Assembly (NCBI RefSeq): GCF_016919175.1
Contig: NZ_JAFFPU010000044.1
Location: 1 to 22,500, forward strand
Direction: 5' to 3'
Length of the DNA: 22,500 bases
DNA from: Leptospira ainlahdjerensis
GTDB taxonomy: Bacteria > Spirochaetota > Leptospiria > Leptospirales > Leptospiraceae
Every line of letters begins with the position of its first letter. Position 1 is the first letter of the stretch. Below are positions 1 through 9,688 of this stretch, piece after piece. The notes beneath the pieces are model-generated. The model did no database searches. It was not told where the DNA came from and saw only the letters and a list, made by a program, of their open reading frames with translations. A program made the translations under genes and the position numbers.

Positions 1-1533
1 TATCGGGATAAGAAAGTTCTGATCCTCGAACAACATTTTAAGGCGGGAGGATTCACCCACGTTTTCAAACGAGAGGGGAAATTTCTCTGGGACGTGGGAA
101 TCCATTACATAGGAGATATGGATGAGAATTCCATGCTTCGAAAGATTTTCGACCTCATCACAAGAAAGGAAATCCAATGGTTTAAAATGCCTCAGATCTT
201 CGAAAAGTTTGTCTATCCGGGAATCACCTTCGGAGAGAATAGCGATCCCGAAAAATATAAGAAAGATCTAATGTCTTTATTCCCCGAAGAATCGAAAGCC
301 ATCGGACATTATTTTGAAGACGTTCAGAAAGTTGCCGGCTGGCACGGAAGACACATGATGCTCAAAGCTCTTCCCCCATTCTTAGATAAATTCGGACACG
401 CGATCGATCTGATCGGCGCGGACTCCGCATTGATCACCACCAAAGAATACATGGATAAGAATTTTAAATCCCCCAAACTGAAAGCCATTTTGGTTTCACA
501 ATGGGGAGATTACGGACTTCCACCTTCTCTCAGCGCGTTTGCGATTCATGCGTTGATTGTCGCGCACTATCTCAAAGGGGGTTATTATCCGATCGGAGGC
601 TCCGGAGTGATCTCGCAATCGATACAAAAGATCATCCAAGAAAAGGGAGGAAGAATTCTTCTTTCCCGTGAAGTTCAGGAAATTCTCATCCAAGACGGAA
701 AGGCCGTCGGCGTTCGAGTTAAGAATCGAAAAAAATCCGAAGAAGCCAAACAAGACATCATTGAAGAATATACGGCAGACGTCATCGTTTCCAACGCGGG
801 AGCTTACAACACTTATACGAAACTCATTCCTTCCCGATATCAGATTCCATTCTTAGATAAACTCAAATCCTTTACCGATCGTTTTCCTTTGACCGCAAAC
901 GTGACCTTATATCTCGGTTTGAAGAACGATCCCCGCGAGATGGGATTTTTAGGTGAGAATTATTGGATCTACAGCTCCTTCGATCACGATCAAAATTTCA
1001 AAGAAGGTTTTCACTGGATTGAAGGCGACAACAAGATTCCGGGCGTATATCTTTCGTTTCCGTCGCTCAAGGATCCGCACTCACACGGACATACAGCGGA
1101 GGTAATAGCATTCAGCGACTACGGACCTTTCGCAAAATGGAAGGACCAACCTTGGAAAGAAAGAGACGAAGATTATATGCAGTTAAAAGATTCCATACGA
1201 GACCGGCTTTTGGATTATCTCGAAGAACATTTCCCGGGTTTTCAGGCAAACGTAGAATACAGTGAAGTTTCGACTCCTCTTACCACGGAACACTTTACTC
1301 TTCACAAAAGAGGAACCATCTACGGACTTCCTTGCGTTCCGGATCGTTTCCGCGAAAAAGAAGCTCCCTGGTTTTCTCCCGTGACTCCCATAAAAAATTT
1401 ATTTCTTACAGGAGCCGATGCTGCTTCTCCCGGGATGAGCGGGGCGATGATGGGCGGTATCAGCGCCGTCGCTCATCTCACGGACGGCCTCAAGATGATC
1501 CAGATTTTCCGAGAAGCCGGTAAAAAAAGATAA
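1..1533 (+). CDS. NAD(P)/FAD-dependent oxidoreductase, CrtI/retinol-saturase-like (5' truncated)
   Basis: The frame is open from the first base of the window, so the gene starts upstream; about 510 residues are visible. The visible start reads VLILEQ followed by GGF, the end of an FAD-binding Rossmann unit whose glycine motif would lie just upstream. Then comes WDVGIHYIGDM, typical of phytoene desaturases, carotenoid isomerases and all-trans-retinol 13,14-reductases. GGSGVISQSIQKII (about codons 198-211) and the C-terminal FLTGADAASPGMSGAMMGG are the conserved substrate-side and FAD-contacting segments. These enzymes desaturate, isomerise or saturate polyenes or other hydrophobic chains, usually at the membrane. 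An in-frame GTG at 94 falls inside the conserved WDVG motif and is not the true start. The substrate cannot be told. The padR gene follows 247 bases downstream on the same strand. Confidence 0.88.
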   Translation, partial: YRDKKVLILEQHFKAGGFTHVFKREGKFLWDVGIHYIGDMDENSMLRKIFDLITRKEIQWFKMPQIFEKFVYPGITFGENSDPEKYKKDLMSLFPEESKAIGHYFEDVQKVAGWHGRHMMLKALPPFLDKFGHAIDLIGADSALITTKEYMDKNFKSPKLKAILVSQWGDYGLPPSLSAFAIHALIVAHYLKGGYYPIGGSGVISQSIQKIIQEKGGRILLSREVQEILIQDGKAVGVRVKNRKKSEEAKQDIIEEYTADVIVSNAGAYNTYTKLIPSRYQIPFLDKLKSFTDRFPLTANVTLYLGLKNDPREMGFLGENYWIYSSFDHDQNFKEGFHWIEGDNKIPGVYLSFPSLKDPHSHGHTAEVIAFSDYGPFAKWKDQPWKERDEDYMQLKDSIRDRLLDYLEEHFPGFQANVEYSEVSTPLTTEHFTLHKRGTIYGLPCVPDRFREKEAPWFSPVTPIKNLFLTGADAASPGMSGAMMGGISAVAHLTDGLKMIQIFREAGKKR

Positions 1534-1618
1534 AAATCCTTTTTCGCGATATTACTCGCGTGCTGAGAATTTGCTCTTCTTTTCATACGGTATTGTAACT
1601 AAACAAATTTTGCTTGAT

Positions 1619-1647
1619 CTATCTTCCAGATAGTATCTAACAGATAC
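1619..1647. promoter_or_regulatory. Two abutting operator-like palindromes upstream of padR
   Basis: Two perfect inverted repeats lie head to tail and share base 1633: CTATCT-TCC-AGATAG (1619-1633) and GTATCT-AAC-AGATAC (1633-1647). Both fit the pattern TATCT-N3-AGATA. Their centres (1626 and 1640) are 14 bp apart. A consensus TATAAT lies downstream at 1679-1684 and could be a -10 element for padR, although no good -35 hexamer stands 17 bp before it. PadR proteins bind palindromes as dimers and often repress their own gene, so this is the likely autoregulatory site. The palindromes are seen directly; the link to this regulator is inferred. Confidence 0.55.
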
Positions 1648-1780
1648 AGAACTGTTTTTTTACTCCGGGTTTTATTTTTATAATACTGAGATGAAGTTTT
1701 TCAAAGGCTCTCCAAATCACTGCTCCATTCTCGATCGACTCCATCAAAATCCTTCCTTTTTTTCGGAGTTATCTTTCTAA

Positions 1781-2332
1781 ATGGCCAGAATCAATAAAAC
1801 ACGTTATGCGCTCTTGGGAATTCTCGGAGAAGCGCCTATGAACGCCTATGAGATCAAAAAAACGATAGAACAGAGTATCGGTTTTTTTTGGCAGGAAAGC
1901 TTCGGACAAATATACCCGATCCTCAAACAACTCGAAAAAGAAGCCTGTCTAAAATCCTCGAAAGAAAAAAAAGGAAGCGGATCCGAAACAACGATCTACA
2001 AGATAACGCCCAAGGGAAAAAAAGAACTCAAAGACTGGATCGAAAAGCCGATCGAAAAAACTCCATATCGGAACGAACTTCTTTTAAAACTTTTTTTCGG
2101 AAATCACGTTAAAAAAGAAGTTTTGATCAAACATCTAGAGGATACCAAGGAAGAAGTCCTTCGTCTGATGGACATTTACGAGAATATTCGGAAATTCGTG
2201 ACTGAGATGGAAAACCCCAAAACAAACAAAACTCTGAGTTTGATCACTCTTGATTTTGGAATTACGACCGCAAAAGGATTTTTGGATTGGACGGAAGAAT
2301 CCCGTAATAAGATAAAAAATTCCGATTTTTAA
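1781..2332 (+). CDS. PadR family transcriptional regulator
   Basis: This 183-residue protein has the PadR layout. An N-terminal winged helix (about residues 5-85) contains ALLGILGEAPMNAYEIKK, the recognition segment FGQIYPILKQLE, and the wing TTIYKITPKGKKELKDWI. An alpha-helical C-terminal dimerisation region (about 95-175) contains LLLKLFFG. PadR regulators are dimeric DNA-binding proteins that usually repress stress, drug-efflux or detoxification genes and often respond to a small hydrophobic ligand. The ATG has only a weak upstream GGAG, at about 11 bp. The neighbour upstream is a FAD oxidoreductase of hydrophobic substrates, a plausible but unproven target. Two palindromes upstream suggest autoregulation. 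The family call is firm; ligand and regulon are unknown. Confidence 0.92.
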   Translation: MARINKTRYALLGILGEAPMNAYEIKKTIEQSIGFFWQESFGQIYPILKQLEKEACLKSSKEKKGSGSETTIYKITPKGKKELKDWIEKPIEKTPYRNELLLKLFFGNHVKKEVLIKHLEDTKEEVLRLMDIYENIRKFVTEMENPKTNKTLSLITLDFGITTAKGFLDWTEESRNKIKNSDF

Positions 2333-2398
2333 TACGAACTCGTTTTTCTACTTTCCAGTCGGATGAATATCTCTTAGGCTAAGAACGGCGGCAGACGG

Positions 2399-2413
2399 GA
2401 GTTTGATCCTGGC
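2399..2413 (+). other. 15-base identity to the 5' end of 16S rRNA in the kinase leader
   Basis: The 15 bases GAGTTTGATCCTGGC, 23-37 bases before the start codon of the histidine kinase, equal the universal start of 16S rRNA (the 27F priming site). The similarity stops at both ends: the following bases are GCTCC rather than TCAG, and no further 16S sequence is present. It is therefore not an rRNA gene. It may be chance, or a small remnant. Confidence 0.4.
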
Positions 2414-2435
2414 GCTCCGTTTCAAATAGAGCCTT

Positions 2436-4982
2436 ATGAATTTTCCCCCTCTGCACGAAACAATGAATCTTAGCTGGTCTCCCTTTGCGTTCTATTCCGC
2501 ACTTTCCTTTTTCATCTTCATTTTCAATCTTTACATCACTTATAAGAATCTGAGAATACAGGGAAGCAAAGAATTCCTATTTGTACTTCTTGGATTTTCG
2601 ATTTACTCCTTCGGAAGCTTTTTTGAAATCCTTTGCAGAAACGAACGATGGATCCTATTCTGGGACGACTTTCAGTTTATCGGAAACGATATCATCGTAA
2701 TCGCGATTTCATTTTTTATTCCCAGGGTTACTTCCCTCACGTTTGTCTATAAATTTCCTTTGGTGATTTTTCTATTCATTTTCCCCATCTGTAACGAATT
2801 TCTAATATGGTCCGGTGTTCATCCTGAATGGATCCGAAACGATGTCCGTTTTCTTACGGATTTTTCATGGAAGGCTCTTGTATATGACTACGGCCCTTGG
2901 ATGCGGGTTTTTGTAGCCTATTATCTTTCTGCCCAATTTCTAATCGTCGTCCTTCTCGTCTGGAGGTTCGTAACGCTCAAGGGTTTCCGTAAAGTTCAAA
3001 TGTTTTTGCTTTTGATCGGAATCCTTTTTCCATTCCTGGGGGCTCTGATGACCGTTGCCGGTCTTTTCCCTTTTCTCAATCCTCATCTTGACGTTTTCCC
3101 AATCACCGGCTCCATCGCCGCTCTGATTTGGGCTTACGGACTCTTTTACTTTCGGATGATGGATCTGATTCCGGTGGCAAGAGACAAAGTTTTCAATCTA
3201 ATTCAAGATGGAATTCTAATATTAGACAACAATAATGTAATTCTAGACTACAATAAAGAGGCTGTAAAGTTGTTTCTAAATCGCCTCGACACGGCCGAAG
3301 TAACCCTCAAAGAGGTTTATCCGGACCTGGATCACCTCATCCAAAGATTTAAGGGCGAAAAGATCGATTCGATTCCGGATTTACGCCTCTTTGTAAACGG
3401 AGAATTGAGATATTACGAAGTCACTCTTAGAAACTTTTCAGCCCAATCCGATCGGAGCGACTTCTGGATTCTTACCTTAAGAAATATCACTGAAAGAAAG
3501 TTAGGCGAAGAAAGAGCGATCGAAGAAAAAAATTTCTTGAATATGATTCTGGATTCGACCCGAGTTCTTTTTGTGGCGCTGGATAGGGAAGGAAAAATCC
3601 TTCGATTCAATAAGGCCTGCGAAAACGCATTCGGATATCGCTCCGAAGAAGTCCGAGGGTATCCCTTCTGGGATATTTTTGCCGAAGCTCACAAAAAGGA
3701 TCAGATCAGAAAGATTTATCTAAGAATGGTTCGAGGAAAGTTTCTTCCCAAGACCCAAGAACAGTGGATCGGAAAATACAAGGAAAGAAAACTCATCCAA
3801 TGGGAGAACAGGGAAATCAAAGATAAAAACGGAAGGACAAATTATATCATTTCAGCCGGAGCGGATCTCACGGACGTTTACAACGCGGAGAATGAAATCG
3901 CAAATCTACGATCCGCGTATTCCGAAATCACAAAAAAGAATCAGTTGATCGAAGATCAAAAAAAAGAACTCGAAGAAATCATCGATACTCTTACAAAAAC
4001 CCAGGCTCAACTTGTTCAAGCCGCAAAACTCGCGGACTTAGGACAACTTGTCTCCGGAATCGCCCACGAAATCAACAATCCGTTAGGCGCCATTCAAGCT
4101 TCCAATCAAAACATACAACATTATACGAAATCTTTTCGGGAAAAATCGAAAGACTACTTCCAACTCTTAAACAGACTCCCTCAAAGAATTCGAGACCTAA
4201 TTTCCTCCTTGATTCACTTTGCAGGAGCCAATTCCGATCTTGTACTCGGTTTGGAAAGAAGAAAACGAGTTAAGGAAATCGGAAAGAATCTTGAAAGAAT
4301 CGGAATCCTCCAACCTTCAAACGACCTCTGCGAAATCGCGATCGAATGCGGAATCTATGGAAGGGAAGAGGAATTTTCGGATATTCTCAAACACCCCGAA
4401 GTTATCTCGATTTTAGAATTGATCACCGATCTTTTAGGACCTGAAAGAAATTCCCACACGATCCAAACCGCGGTCGAAAGATCGTCCAAAATTCTTTACG
4501 CCCTCAAAAGCCTCGCGCATTTCGAAAGCAATAGTATTTTAGAAGAATCGAATATTAGAGAAAACATAGAAATCGTCCTTGCGCTTTATCAGAACCTATT
4601 CCGTCACGGAGTGGATCTTTCAGTAGAATTCGAAGAACTTCCCCCGGTTCCGATCTATCGGGACGACCTTCTTCATCTCTGGACCAACCTCATCATGAAC
4701 GCGGTCCAAGCGATGAACTATTCAGGAAAATTGAATATTGTAGGTCTTCGAGAAAACGGTTATGCGGTCATCAAAGTGGAAGATTCGGGTCCGGGAATTC
4801 CGGATTCTTTAAGGGATAAAATTTTCGATCCTTTCTTTACTACCAAACCCCCGGGAGAAGGAAGCGGCCTAGGGCTGGATATCTGTCAGAAGATCGTGGA
4901 AAAACACAACGGAAAAATAGGATTCGAATCACAACCGGGAAAGACGGTGTTCACCGTTCGACTTCCCTATCGACATTCTTAG
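2436..4982 (+). CDS. Membrane sensor histidine kinase with 7TM input region and two PAS domains
   Basis: This 848-residue hybrid-free kinase starts with a very hydrophobic region of about seven membrane helices (residues 15-240), like the 7TM input domain of many histidine kinases. PAS1 follows (about 250-352, beginning [12 protein letters not shown]), then PAS2 (about 368-480, with [11 protein letters not shown]), a coiled coil (about 490-535), and the H box [14 protein letters not shown] with phospho-acceptor His544. The C-terminal ATPase has the N box (Asn755), [15 protein letters not shown] and GSGLGL. It should autophosphorylate and pass phosphate to a response regulator, but no regulator gene lies nearby, so it is an orphan. 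The H box to N box distance is about 210 residues, roughly 100 more than usual, owing to a helical stretch around residues 565-670. The signal sensed is unknown. The gene converges with the SDR gene, leaving a 24-base gap. Confidence 0.93.
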   Translation: MNFPPLHETMNLSWSPFAFYSALSFFIFIFNLYITYKNLRIQGSKEFLFVLLGFSIYSFGSFFEILCRNERWILFWDDFQFIGNDIIVIAISFFIPRVTSLTFVYKFPLVIFLFIFPICNEFLIWSGVHPEWIRNDVRFLTDFSWKALVYDYGPWMRVFVAYYLSAQFLIVVLLVWRFVTLKGFRKVQMFLLLIGILFPFLGALMTVAGLFPFLNPHLDVFPITGSIAALIWAYGLFYFRMMDLIPVARDKVFNLIQDGILILDNNNVILDYNKEAVKLFLNRLDTAEVTLKEVYPDLDHLIQRFKGEKIDSIPDLRLFVNGELRYYEVTLRNFSAQSDRSDFWILTLRNITERKLGEERAIEEKNFLNMILDSTRVLFVALDREGKILRFNKACENAFGYRSEEVRGYPFWDIFAEAHKKDQIRKIYLRMVRGKFLPKTQEQWIGKYKERKLIQWENREIKDKNGRTNYIISAGADLTDVYNAENEIANLRSAYSEITKKNQLIEDQKKELEEIIDTLTKTQAQLVQAAKLADLGQLVSGIAHEINNPLGAIQASNQNIQHYTKSFREKSKDYFQLLNRLPQRIRDLISSLIHFAGANSDLVLGLERRKRVKEIGKNLERIGILQPSNDLCEIAIECGIYGREEEFSDILKHPEVISILELITDLLGPERNSHTIQTAVERSSKILYALKSLAHFESNSILEESNIRENIEIVLALYQNLFRHGVDLSVEFEELPPVPIYRDDLLHLWTNLIMNAVQAMNYSGKLNIVGLRENGYAVIKVEDSGPGIPDSLRDKIFDPFFTTKPPGEGSGLGLDICQKIVEKHNGKIGFESQPGKTVFTVRLPYRHS

Positions 4983-5006
4983 ATTTTTTTGTTAAGCGAC
5001 ATCGAA

Positions 5007-5705
5007 CTATAAAATTCCCTTTCGAGGGAGAAGCCGAATTTCATCCGGATAAACAGCGTCGGGAAGCGTGGAAAGAGTCGCTAACCACTTTCCAAAGTCG
5101 TCAACAGGGATCATATCATCCTGATCAAAACCTTCTCTTCCCTTCCAGATATCCGTGTAAACCGCGCCCGGATAAACCGTAATCACACGAATCCCTTTCG
5201 GTTTTAATTCTTCTCGAAGCGCTTTGGCAAAACCAGCGATCGCGTGCCTACTCGCACAATACGCGGTCGATTCCGGAAAGCCTTGATAACCCGCGGTAGA
5301 GGAAAGATAACAAAGAAAAGCTCCGGGTTTTAATAAAGGAAGAATTTCCTTCGTTAGAACAAAGAGAGAATTCACGTTGAGAACGAAATGAGCATTCCAT
5401 TCTTCTAATGTAATTTGTCCCACCGGTTTAAAGAGGCCGCTCCCAAAGGTAAAATAGACCCCCGATAAAATAGGAAATTGTCTCTGCAAGGAAGACACAA
5501 ATCCGGGAACTTCCGAAGTTCTGGAAAGGTTACAGTGATAATTCTTTCCAAATTCGAACGGGGATTCGGACTCACGTTCGATTCCGGCTCTGGAGATCCC
5601 GATCGCGTTCTGACCGAGCGTATTCAAATTTTCTAATACGGATTTTCCGATTCCCGAGCCGGCTCCCGCGACTAAAATGGGTGAAATTTCCTTAGAGGAA
5701 GACAA
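5007..5705 (-). CDS. Short-chain dehydrogenase/reductase with altered catalytic motif
   Basis: This 232-residue protein is a classical SDR. It has the nucleotide-binding motif GAGSGIG (residues 14-20), LNVNSLF around Asn110, the catalytic serine in YLSSTAGY (about 135-136), and PGAVYTD after strand six. The usual YxxxK motif reads YCASR (Tyr149 to Arg153), so the catalytic lysine is replaced by arginine; the codon is AGG read on the minus strand. Members reduce or oxidise carbonyls or alcohols with NAD(P)H. With arginine, activity may be changed or lost. It is the last gene of the efp-mtnD-mtnB run, 11 bases after mtnB, so it is probably co-transcribed. It shows no resemblance to the enolase-phosphatase MtnC, which would otherwise be expected beside mtnB and mtnD. 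The substrate is unknown. Confidence 0.88.
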   Translation of the reverse strand: MSSSKEISPILVAGAGSGIGKSVLENLNTLGQNAIGISRAGIERESESPFEFGKNYHCNLSRTSEVPGFVSSLQRQFPILSGVYFTFGSGLFKPVGQITLEEWNAHFVLNVNSLFVLTKEILPLLKPGAFLCYLSSTAGYQGFPESTAYCASRHAIAGFAKALREELKPKGIRVITVYPGAVYTDIWKGREGFDQDDMIPVDDFGKWLATLSTLPDAVYPDEIRLLPRKGIL

Positions 5706-5716
5706 AACTTTTTCCC

Positions 5717-6469
5717 TTACGAAAAAGTTGCCGGATATACCGGAAACTCCGTGGAAAAAACTTCGGCCCGATCACGATCGGCGGAGGATTGTTCTTGGCG
5801 AACCGCTTTTGTTTCTCTTGGATAAGATAAACTCTTCCAAGAAACCATATATTTTAGAATAAAATCGGTGGCTTCCAGATTTCGATTGGCGACGATCAGA
5901 TCCTTTCCCCAAACCGTAATCCCGTGTTTTTCGATGATACAAAACGGAACGACGGGCTTGTATTCTTTCAGATATCTTTCCAAACAATCGGAAATGTCCT
6001 GAACATTCGGAAAATTGTATATTACAGGAACATAAACTTTCGGATTCTCATCCCAGATCCCGTAAGCTTTTAAGATTTCGATGGAGGGAAGTTCCAGAAG
6101 AGCGATCGGTTCCGCTTTGGAAGTATTGGCTCCGATCAGATTGGATTCCAAGGTGTGAACGTGAAGCCCGCAGCCGGCGCCTTCTACGGCTCTATAAACC
6201 GCGCGGTGAATCGAAGTTTCCGCACTGGGTTTGAGTCCCTTTTCGGGTTTTGCTCCCTTAGAAGACGCGGGTTTTCCCGATTCCAAATCTACAAAAAGAA
6301 AATTACGTTTGTTTAATAGGTTTTTGTCGAGTCCGCTTCCGCTGACCCAGAATCCGGATTCTCCCGGGAAACGAACAGAGAGATTGCCGGCGGTTCCGGG
6401 CATCCATCCGTTTTTGTGATAAGCGGCTCCCAAGGATGAGAGCCGTTCCAGTTGTTTTTTGACGGACAT
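5717..6469 (-). CDS. mtnB: Methylthioribulose-1-phosphate dehydratase
   Basis: This class II aldolase/adducin-family protein of 250 residues dehydrates 5-methylthioribulose 1-phosphate to the diketone in the methionine salvage pathway. Visible landmarks are GTAGNLSVR (residues 25-33), SGSGLDK (43-49), PSAETSIH with Glu84 (81-88), the metal-binding HVH (His103, His105), and EKHGITVWG with a further metal ligand His182. The protein is longer than the usual 200-210 residues: there is a charged insert around residues 62-82 and a polar C-terminal tail after about residue 212. The gene begins one base after the mtnD stop region and precedes the SDR gene by 11 bases, in a tight operon with mtnD that supports the salvage role. 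Other sugar-phosphate aldolases share the fold, but context favours MtnB. Confidence 0.88.
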   Translation of the reverse strand: MSVKKQLERLSSLGAAYHKNGWMPGTAGNLSVRFPGESGFWVSGSGLDKNLLNKRNFLFVDLESGKPASSKGAKPEKGLKPSAETSIHRAVYRAVEGAGCGLHVHTLESNLIGANTSKAEPIALLELPSIEILKAYGIWDENPKVYVPVIYNFPNVQDISDCLERYLKEYKPVVPFCIIEKHGITVWGKDLIVANRNLEATDFILKYMVSWKSLSYPRETKAVRQEQSSADRDRAEVFSTEFPVYPATFS

Positions 6470-6470
6470 A

Positions 6471-7004
6471 TCAGTCCAAGGAATTGGTTTCTTCGACGTA
6501 GTTCGGAACCCAACCGCTCATGTCTTGGAAGTAACGCACTGCCTTGATTCTTTTTTGATCGTCAAGATAGAACCAGTGATTGGTGTTTCTCGGAACGGAA
6601 ATAAAATCGTCTTTCACAACGTGAACTAAGAATTTTTCGCCTTTGAGAGCAAAACCGAAAACTCCTGAACCGTCCACGATATATCGAACCTCTTCGTCCG
6701 TATGATAGTGAACTCTATCAAACTTTGCGAGCATCTCGCTCAAACCGGAGACGTTCGGATGAAGTACAATCAGATCTCGGGATTGGTATCCTTCTTTTTC
6801 TTTTAAGGTTTGAAAACGATCGTCGAGTTTACCTAAGAGACTTTCCTTCTCAGCGTCCGCCAAAACTTCTTTGTTCGTAAGTTCGGCCGCATCTTCCGGC
6901 ACTTTCCAATGATCGTAATCGATTCCTCTTTCTTTGAGAAAGGATTTTACTTCGTTTGTCTCCTTGATTTCAGGAAGACCGTTTTGTCTTACTATCGTTG
7001 CCAT
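6471..7004 (-). CDS. mtnD: Acireductone dioxygenase
   Basis: This 177-residue cupin protein oxidises 1,2-dihydroxy-5-methylthiopentene to 2-keto-4-methylthiobutyrate and formate (Fe form) in methionine salvage; the Ni form gives an off-pathway product. The metal site is intact: HYHTDEE provides His99, His101 and Glu105, and NTNHWF provides His143. The upstream helix segment WKVPED and the C-terminal [13 protein letters not shown] are also typical, and the length matches the family at about 180. It lies 19 bases after efp and ends one base before mtnB, so translation is likely coupled. Assignment is firm. Confidence 0.94.
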   Translation of the reverse strand: MATIVRQNGLPEIKETNEVKSFLKERGIDYDHWKVPEDAAELTNKEVLADAEKESLLGKLDDRFQTLKEKEGYQSRDLIVLHPNVSGLSEMLAKFDRVHYHTDEEVRYIVDGSGVFGFALKGEKFLVHVVKDDFISVPRNTNHWFYLDDQKRIKAVRYFQDMSGWVPNYVEETNSLD

Positions 7005-7023
7005 AGTAGATACTCCGCAGATT

Positions 7024-7590
<567 letters not shown>

Positions 7591-8260
7591 GGATTTTCCT
7601 AAGAATAAATTGCGCACCTTCTATTGGTTTTGAAACAGGCCCCCTGTCAAGAAAAAGAAGCCCGTGACAACGCGATCCGATAAGGGAGCGTAGTAGCCAA
7701 ATCGCAGTGCATTCCCGACCGATCTTGGGAGCGAGGTTGGGTTGAGTTTCGCGTTTGGCTCTTAGAGAAGCAAAGAATGAGCGCCCATAACCTTACCTGA
7801 AGTTGCCTGAAGGATCTCAAGAAGAAACTGTCGGAACTACGACGCCCTCCCGTAAAAGTCGCGCGCCCCGCCCGAATTTCGGGTGGTGGGGAGGGGGCGG
7901 AAAAGACCACGGCGGACTTTCCTCTATCACAAAATCAAACTTTTCGCAAGAAAAAACTCCCTTGTAGGAACTCTTACAAAACCCTTTTCTAACAACGATT
8001 CTTGTTGTATCCCCCGCAACTTGTGAGTAAGGTTATACAACGCGACTCCTCGGGAGCCGTCTATAAAGTGCAATCAAAGCAACCCGTCCTTCAAGGGCAA
8101 GATTTGAGTCTTGAGGCCAGTCTACAGAGTTCGTTGAACGATCGGACGCATCCTAAAACAATGTGGTAATTTGTAATAATTCAGGTTCGAATTGTAATAG
8201 ACTTTTTTGAGATCAAAAACACGCTCCCGGGGAACTCAAGTAGGAACATAAATCAGACGT
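7591..8260. other. Gene-free divergent intergenic region (670 bases)
   Basis: This long spacer lies between divergent efp and the pstS-like gene. No convincing protein gene was found on either strand; an 87-codon minus-strand frame over 7647-7910 crosses the dispersed repeat and looks artefactual. The region holds a possible hairpin with CCCGACC (7714-7720) pairing with GGTTGGG (7735-7741), the dispersed repeat at 7830-7980, and a small stem AACAA/TTGTT near 7990-8008. No tRNA, rRNA, tmRNA, RNase P or SRP RNA hallmark was recognised. Promoters for both flanking genes should lie here. Its size leaves room for a small RNA. Confidence 0.6.
7830..7980 (+). repeat. Dispersed structured intergenic repeat, copy 1
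   Basis: About 151 bases align with 12715-12866 at roughly 80-85% identity by eye, in the same orientation. Shared blocks include CCGTAAAAGTCGCGCGCCCC, a CCCGA/TCGGG hairpin followed by a G-rich strand, and GACTTTCCTCTATCACAAAA. The left edge carries GTCGGAACTACGAC, a partial palindrome. The right edge carries TTGTAGGAACTCTTACAA, a near-perfect palindrome. It lies in the divergent efp/pstS spacer. No open frame is shared by the two copies. Confidence 0.8.
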
Positions 8261-9172
<912 letters not shown>

Positions 9173-9186
9173 GATAAAAGCAAAGA

Positions 9187-9237
9187 ATCCCGAGTTTTTT
9201 TGAAAGGAAAAGGATTGATTTTCAACATTCTCGGGAT
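9187..9237. repeat. 8-bp inverted repeat in the leader of the following small gene
   Basis: ATCCCGAG (9187-9194) is perfectly complementary to CTCGGGAT (9230-9237), with a 35-base spacer that contains a run of seven T. The right arm ends 11 bases before the ATG at 9249 and includes the only GGGA that could act as a ribosome site, so pairing could mask it. It could equally be a weak terminator for the pstS-like gene. It is a leader structure of unknown role. Confidence 0.35.
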
Positions 9238-9248
9238 CTAATACTGTT

Positions 9249-9575
9249 ATGGGTCGCCGTATTTTACTCGGAATCGTTGCACTGATCGTCGCAGGATGTT
9301 TTCTTGCGGACGGTTTTGCAGAGAGTAAATTAGAATCTTATAAACCCCTTGTAAGAACCAAGGCGCAATCCAGAAACATCACTCAAGTTTCCAATCCATT
9401 CACAAAAGGAATTTCATTCGGTGACGACGACAAAGGCCGAGTCGACTTTCTCAGACTGGATTGTTTCTCCGGTAAATTCTTACCCAACCAAACCGTCCCA
9501 AAAATCGAAATCATCTCCGGTAGAGTTTCTCTCTCGTTTCGTTATCTCTCTCTGCCTCCACCGACGGCTGTTTAA
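9249..9575 (+). CDS. Hypothetical small exported protein
   Basis: This 108-codon frame opens with a clear signal peptide, MGRRILLGIVALIVAGCFLA. The segment VAGC could be a lipobox with Cys17; alternatively signal peptidase I could cut after the later alanines. The remainder matches no family I recognise. Its last 40 residues are low in complexity and end PPPTAV, unlike a normal domain end, so the frame may be shortened by a frameshift or the gene may be decaying. There is no strong ribosome site. It sits between the pstS-like gene and the terminator at 9761. It is kept mainly because of the signal peptide. Confidence 0.45.
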   Translation: MGRRILLGIVALIVAGCFLADGFAESKLESYKPLVRTKAQSRNITQVSNPFTKGISFGDDDKGRVDFLRLDCFSGKFLPNQTVPKIEIISGRVSLSFRYLSLPPPTAV

Positions 9576-9688
9576 AGGAACATTCAATTCTGTATTAGGG
9601 AGTAAGTCTTCCCGTTTTGAGGCCGTTGTTTCTTTGGGCAAAGAGAAACTCCTTCCTCGGACGCACACAGAATCTCCTTTTTGGAATT

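Noticed and set aside
5015..5034. CCCT-TTCG-AGGG hairpin near the 3' end of the SDR gene as a terminator
   Set aside because: The stem is only four to five base pairs, lies within the coding sequence, and is not followed by a T run on either strand.
7647..7910. 87-codon minus-strand frame upstream of efp
   Set aside because: It runs across the dispersed repeat, has no ribosome site or recognisable domain, and is not conserved in the second repeat copy.
8180..8200. T-loop-like GGTTCGAATT suggesting a tRNA
   Set aside because: No matching T-stem, anticodon arm or acceptor stem can be built around it.
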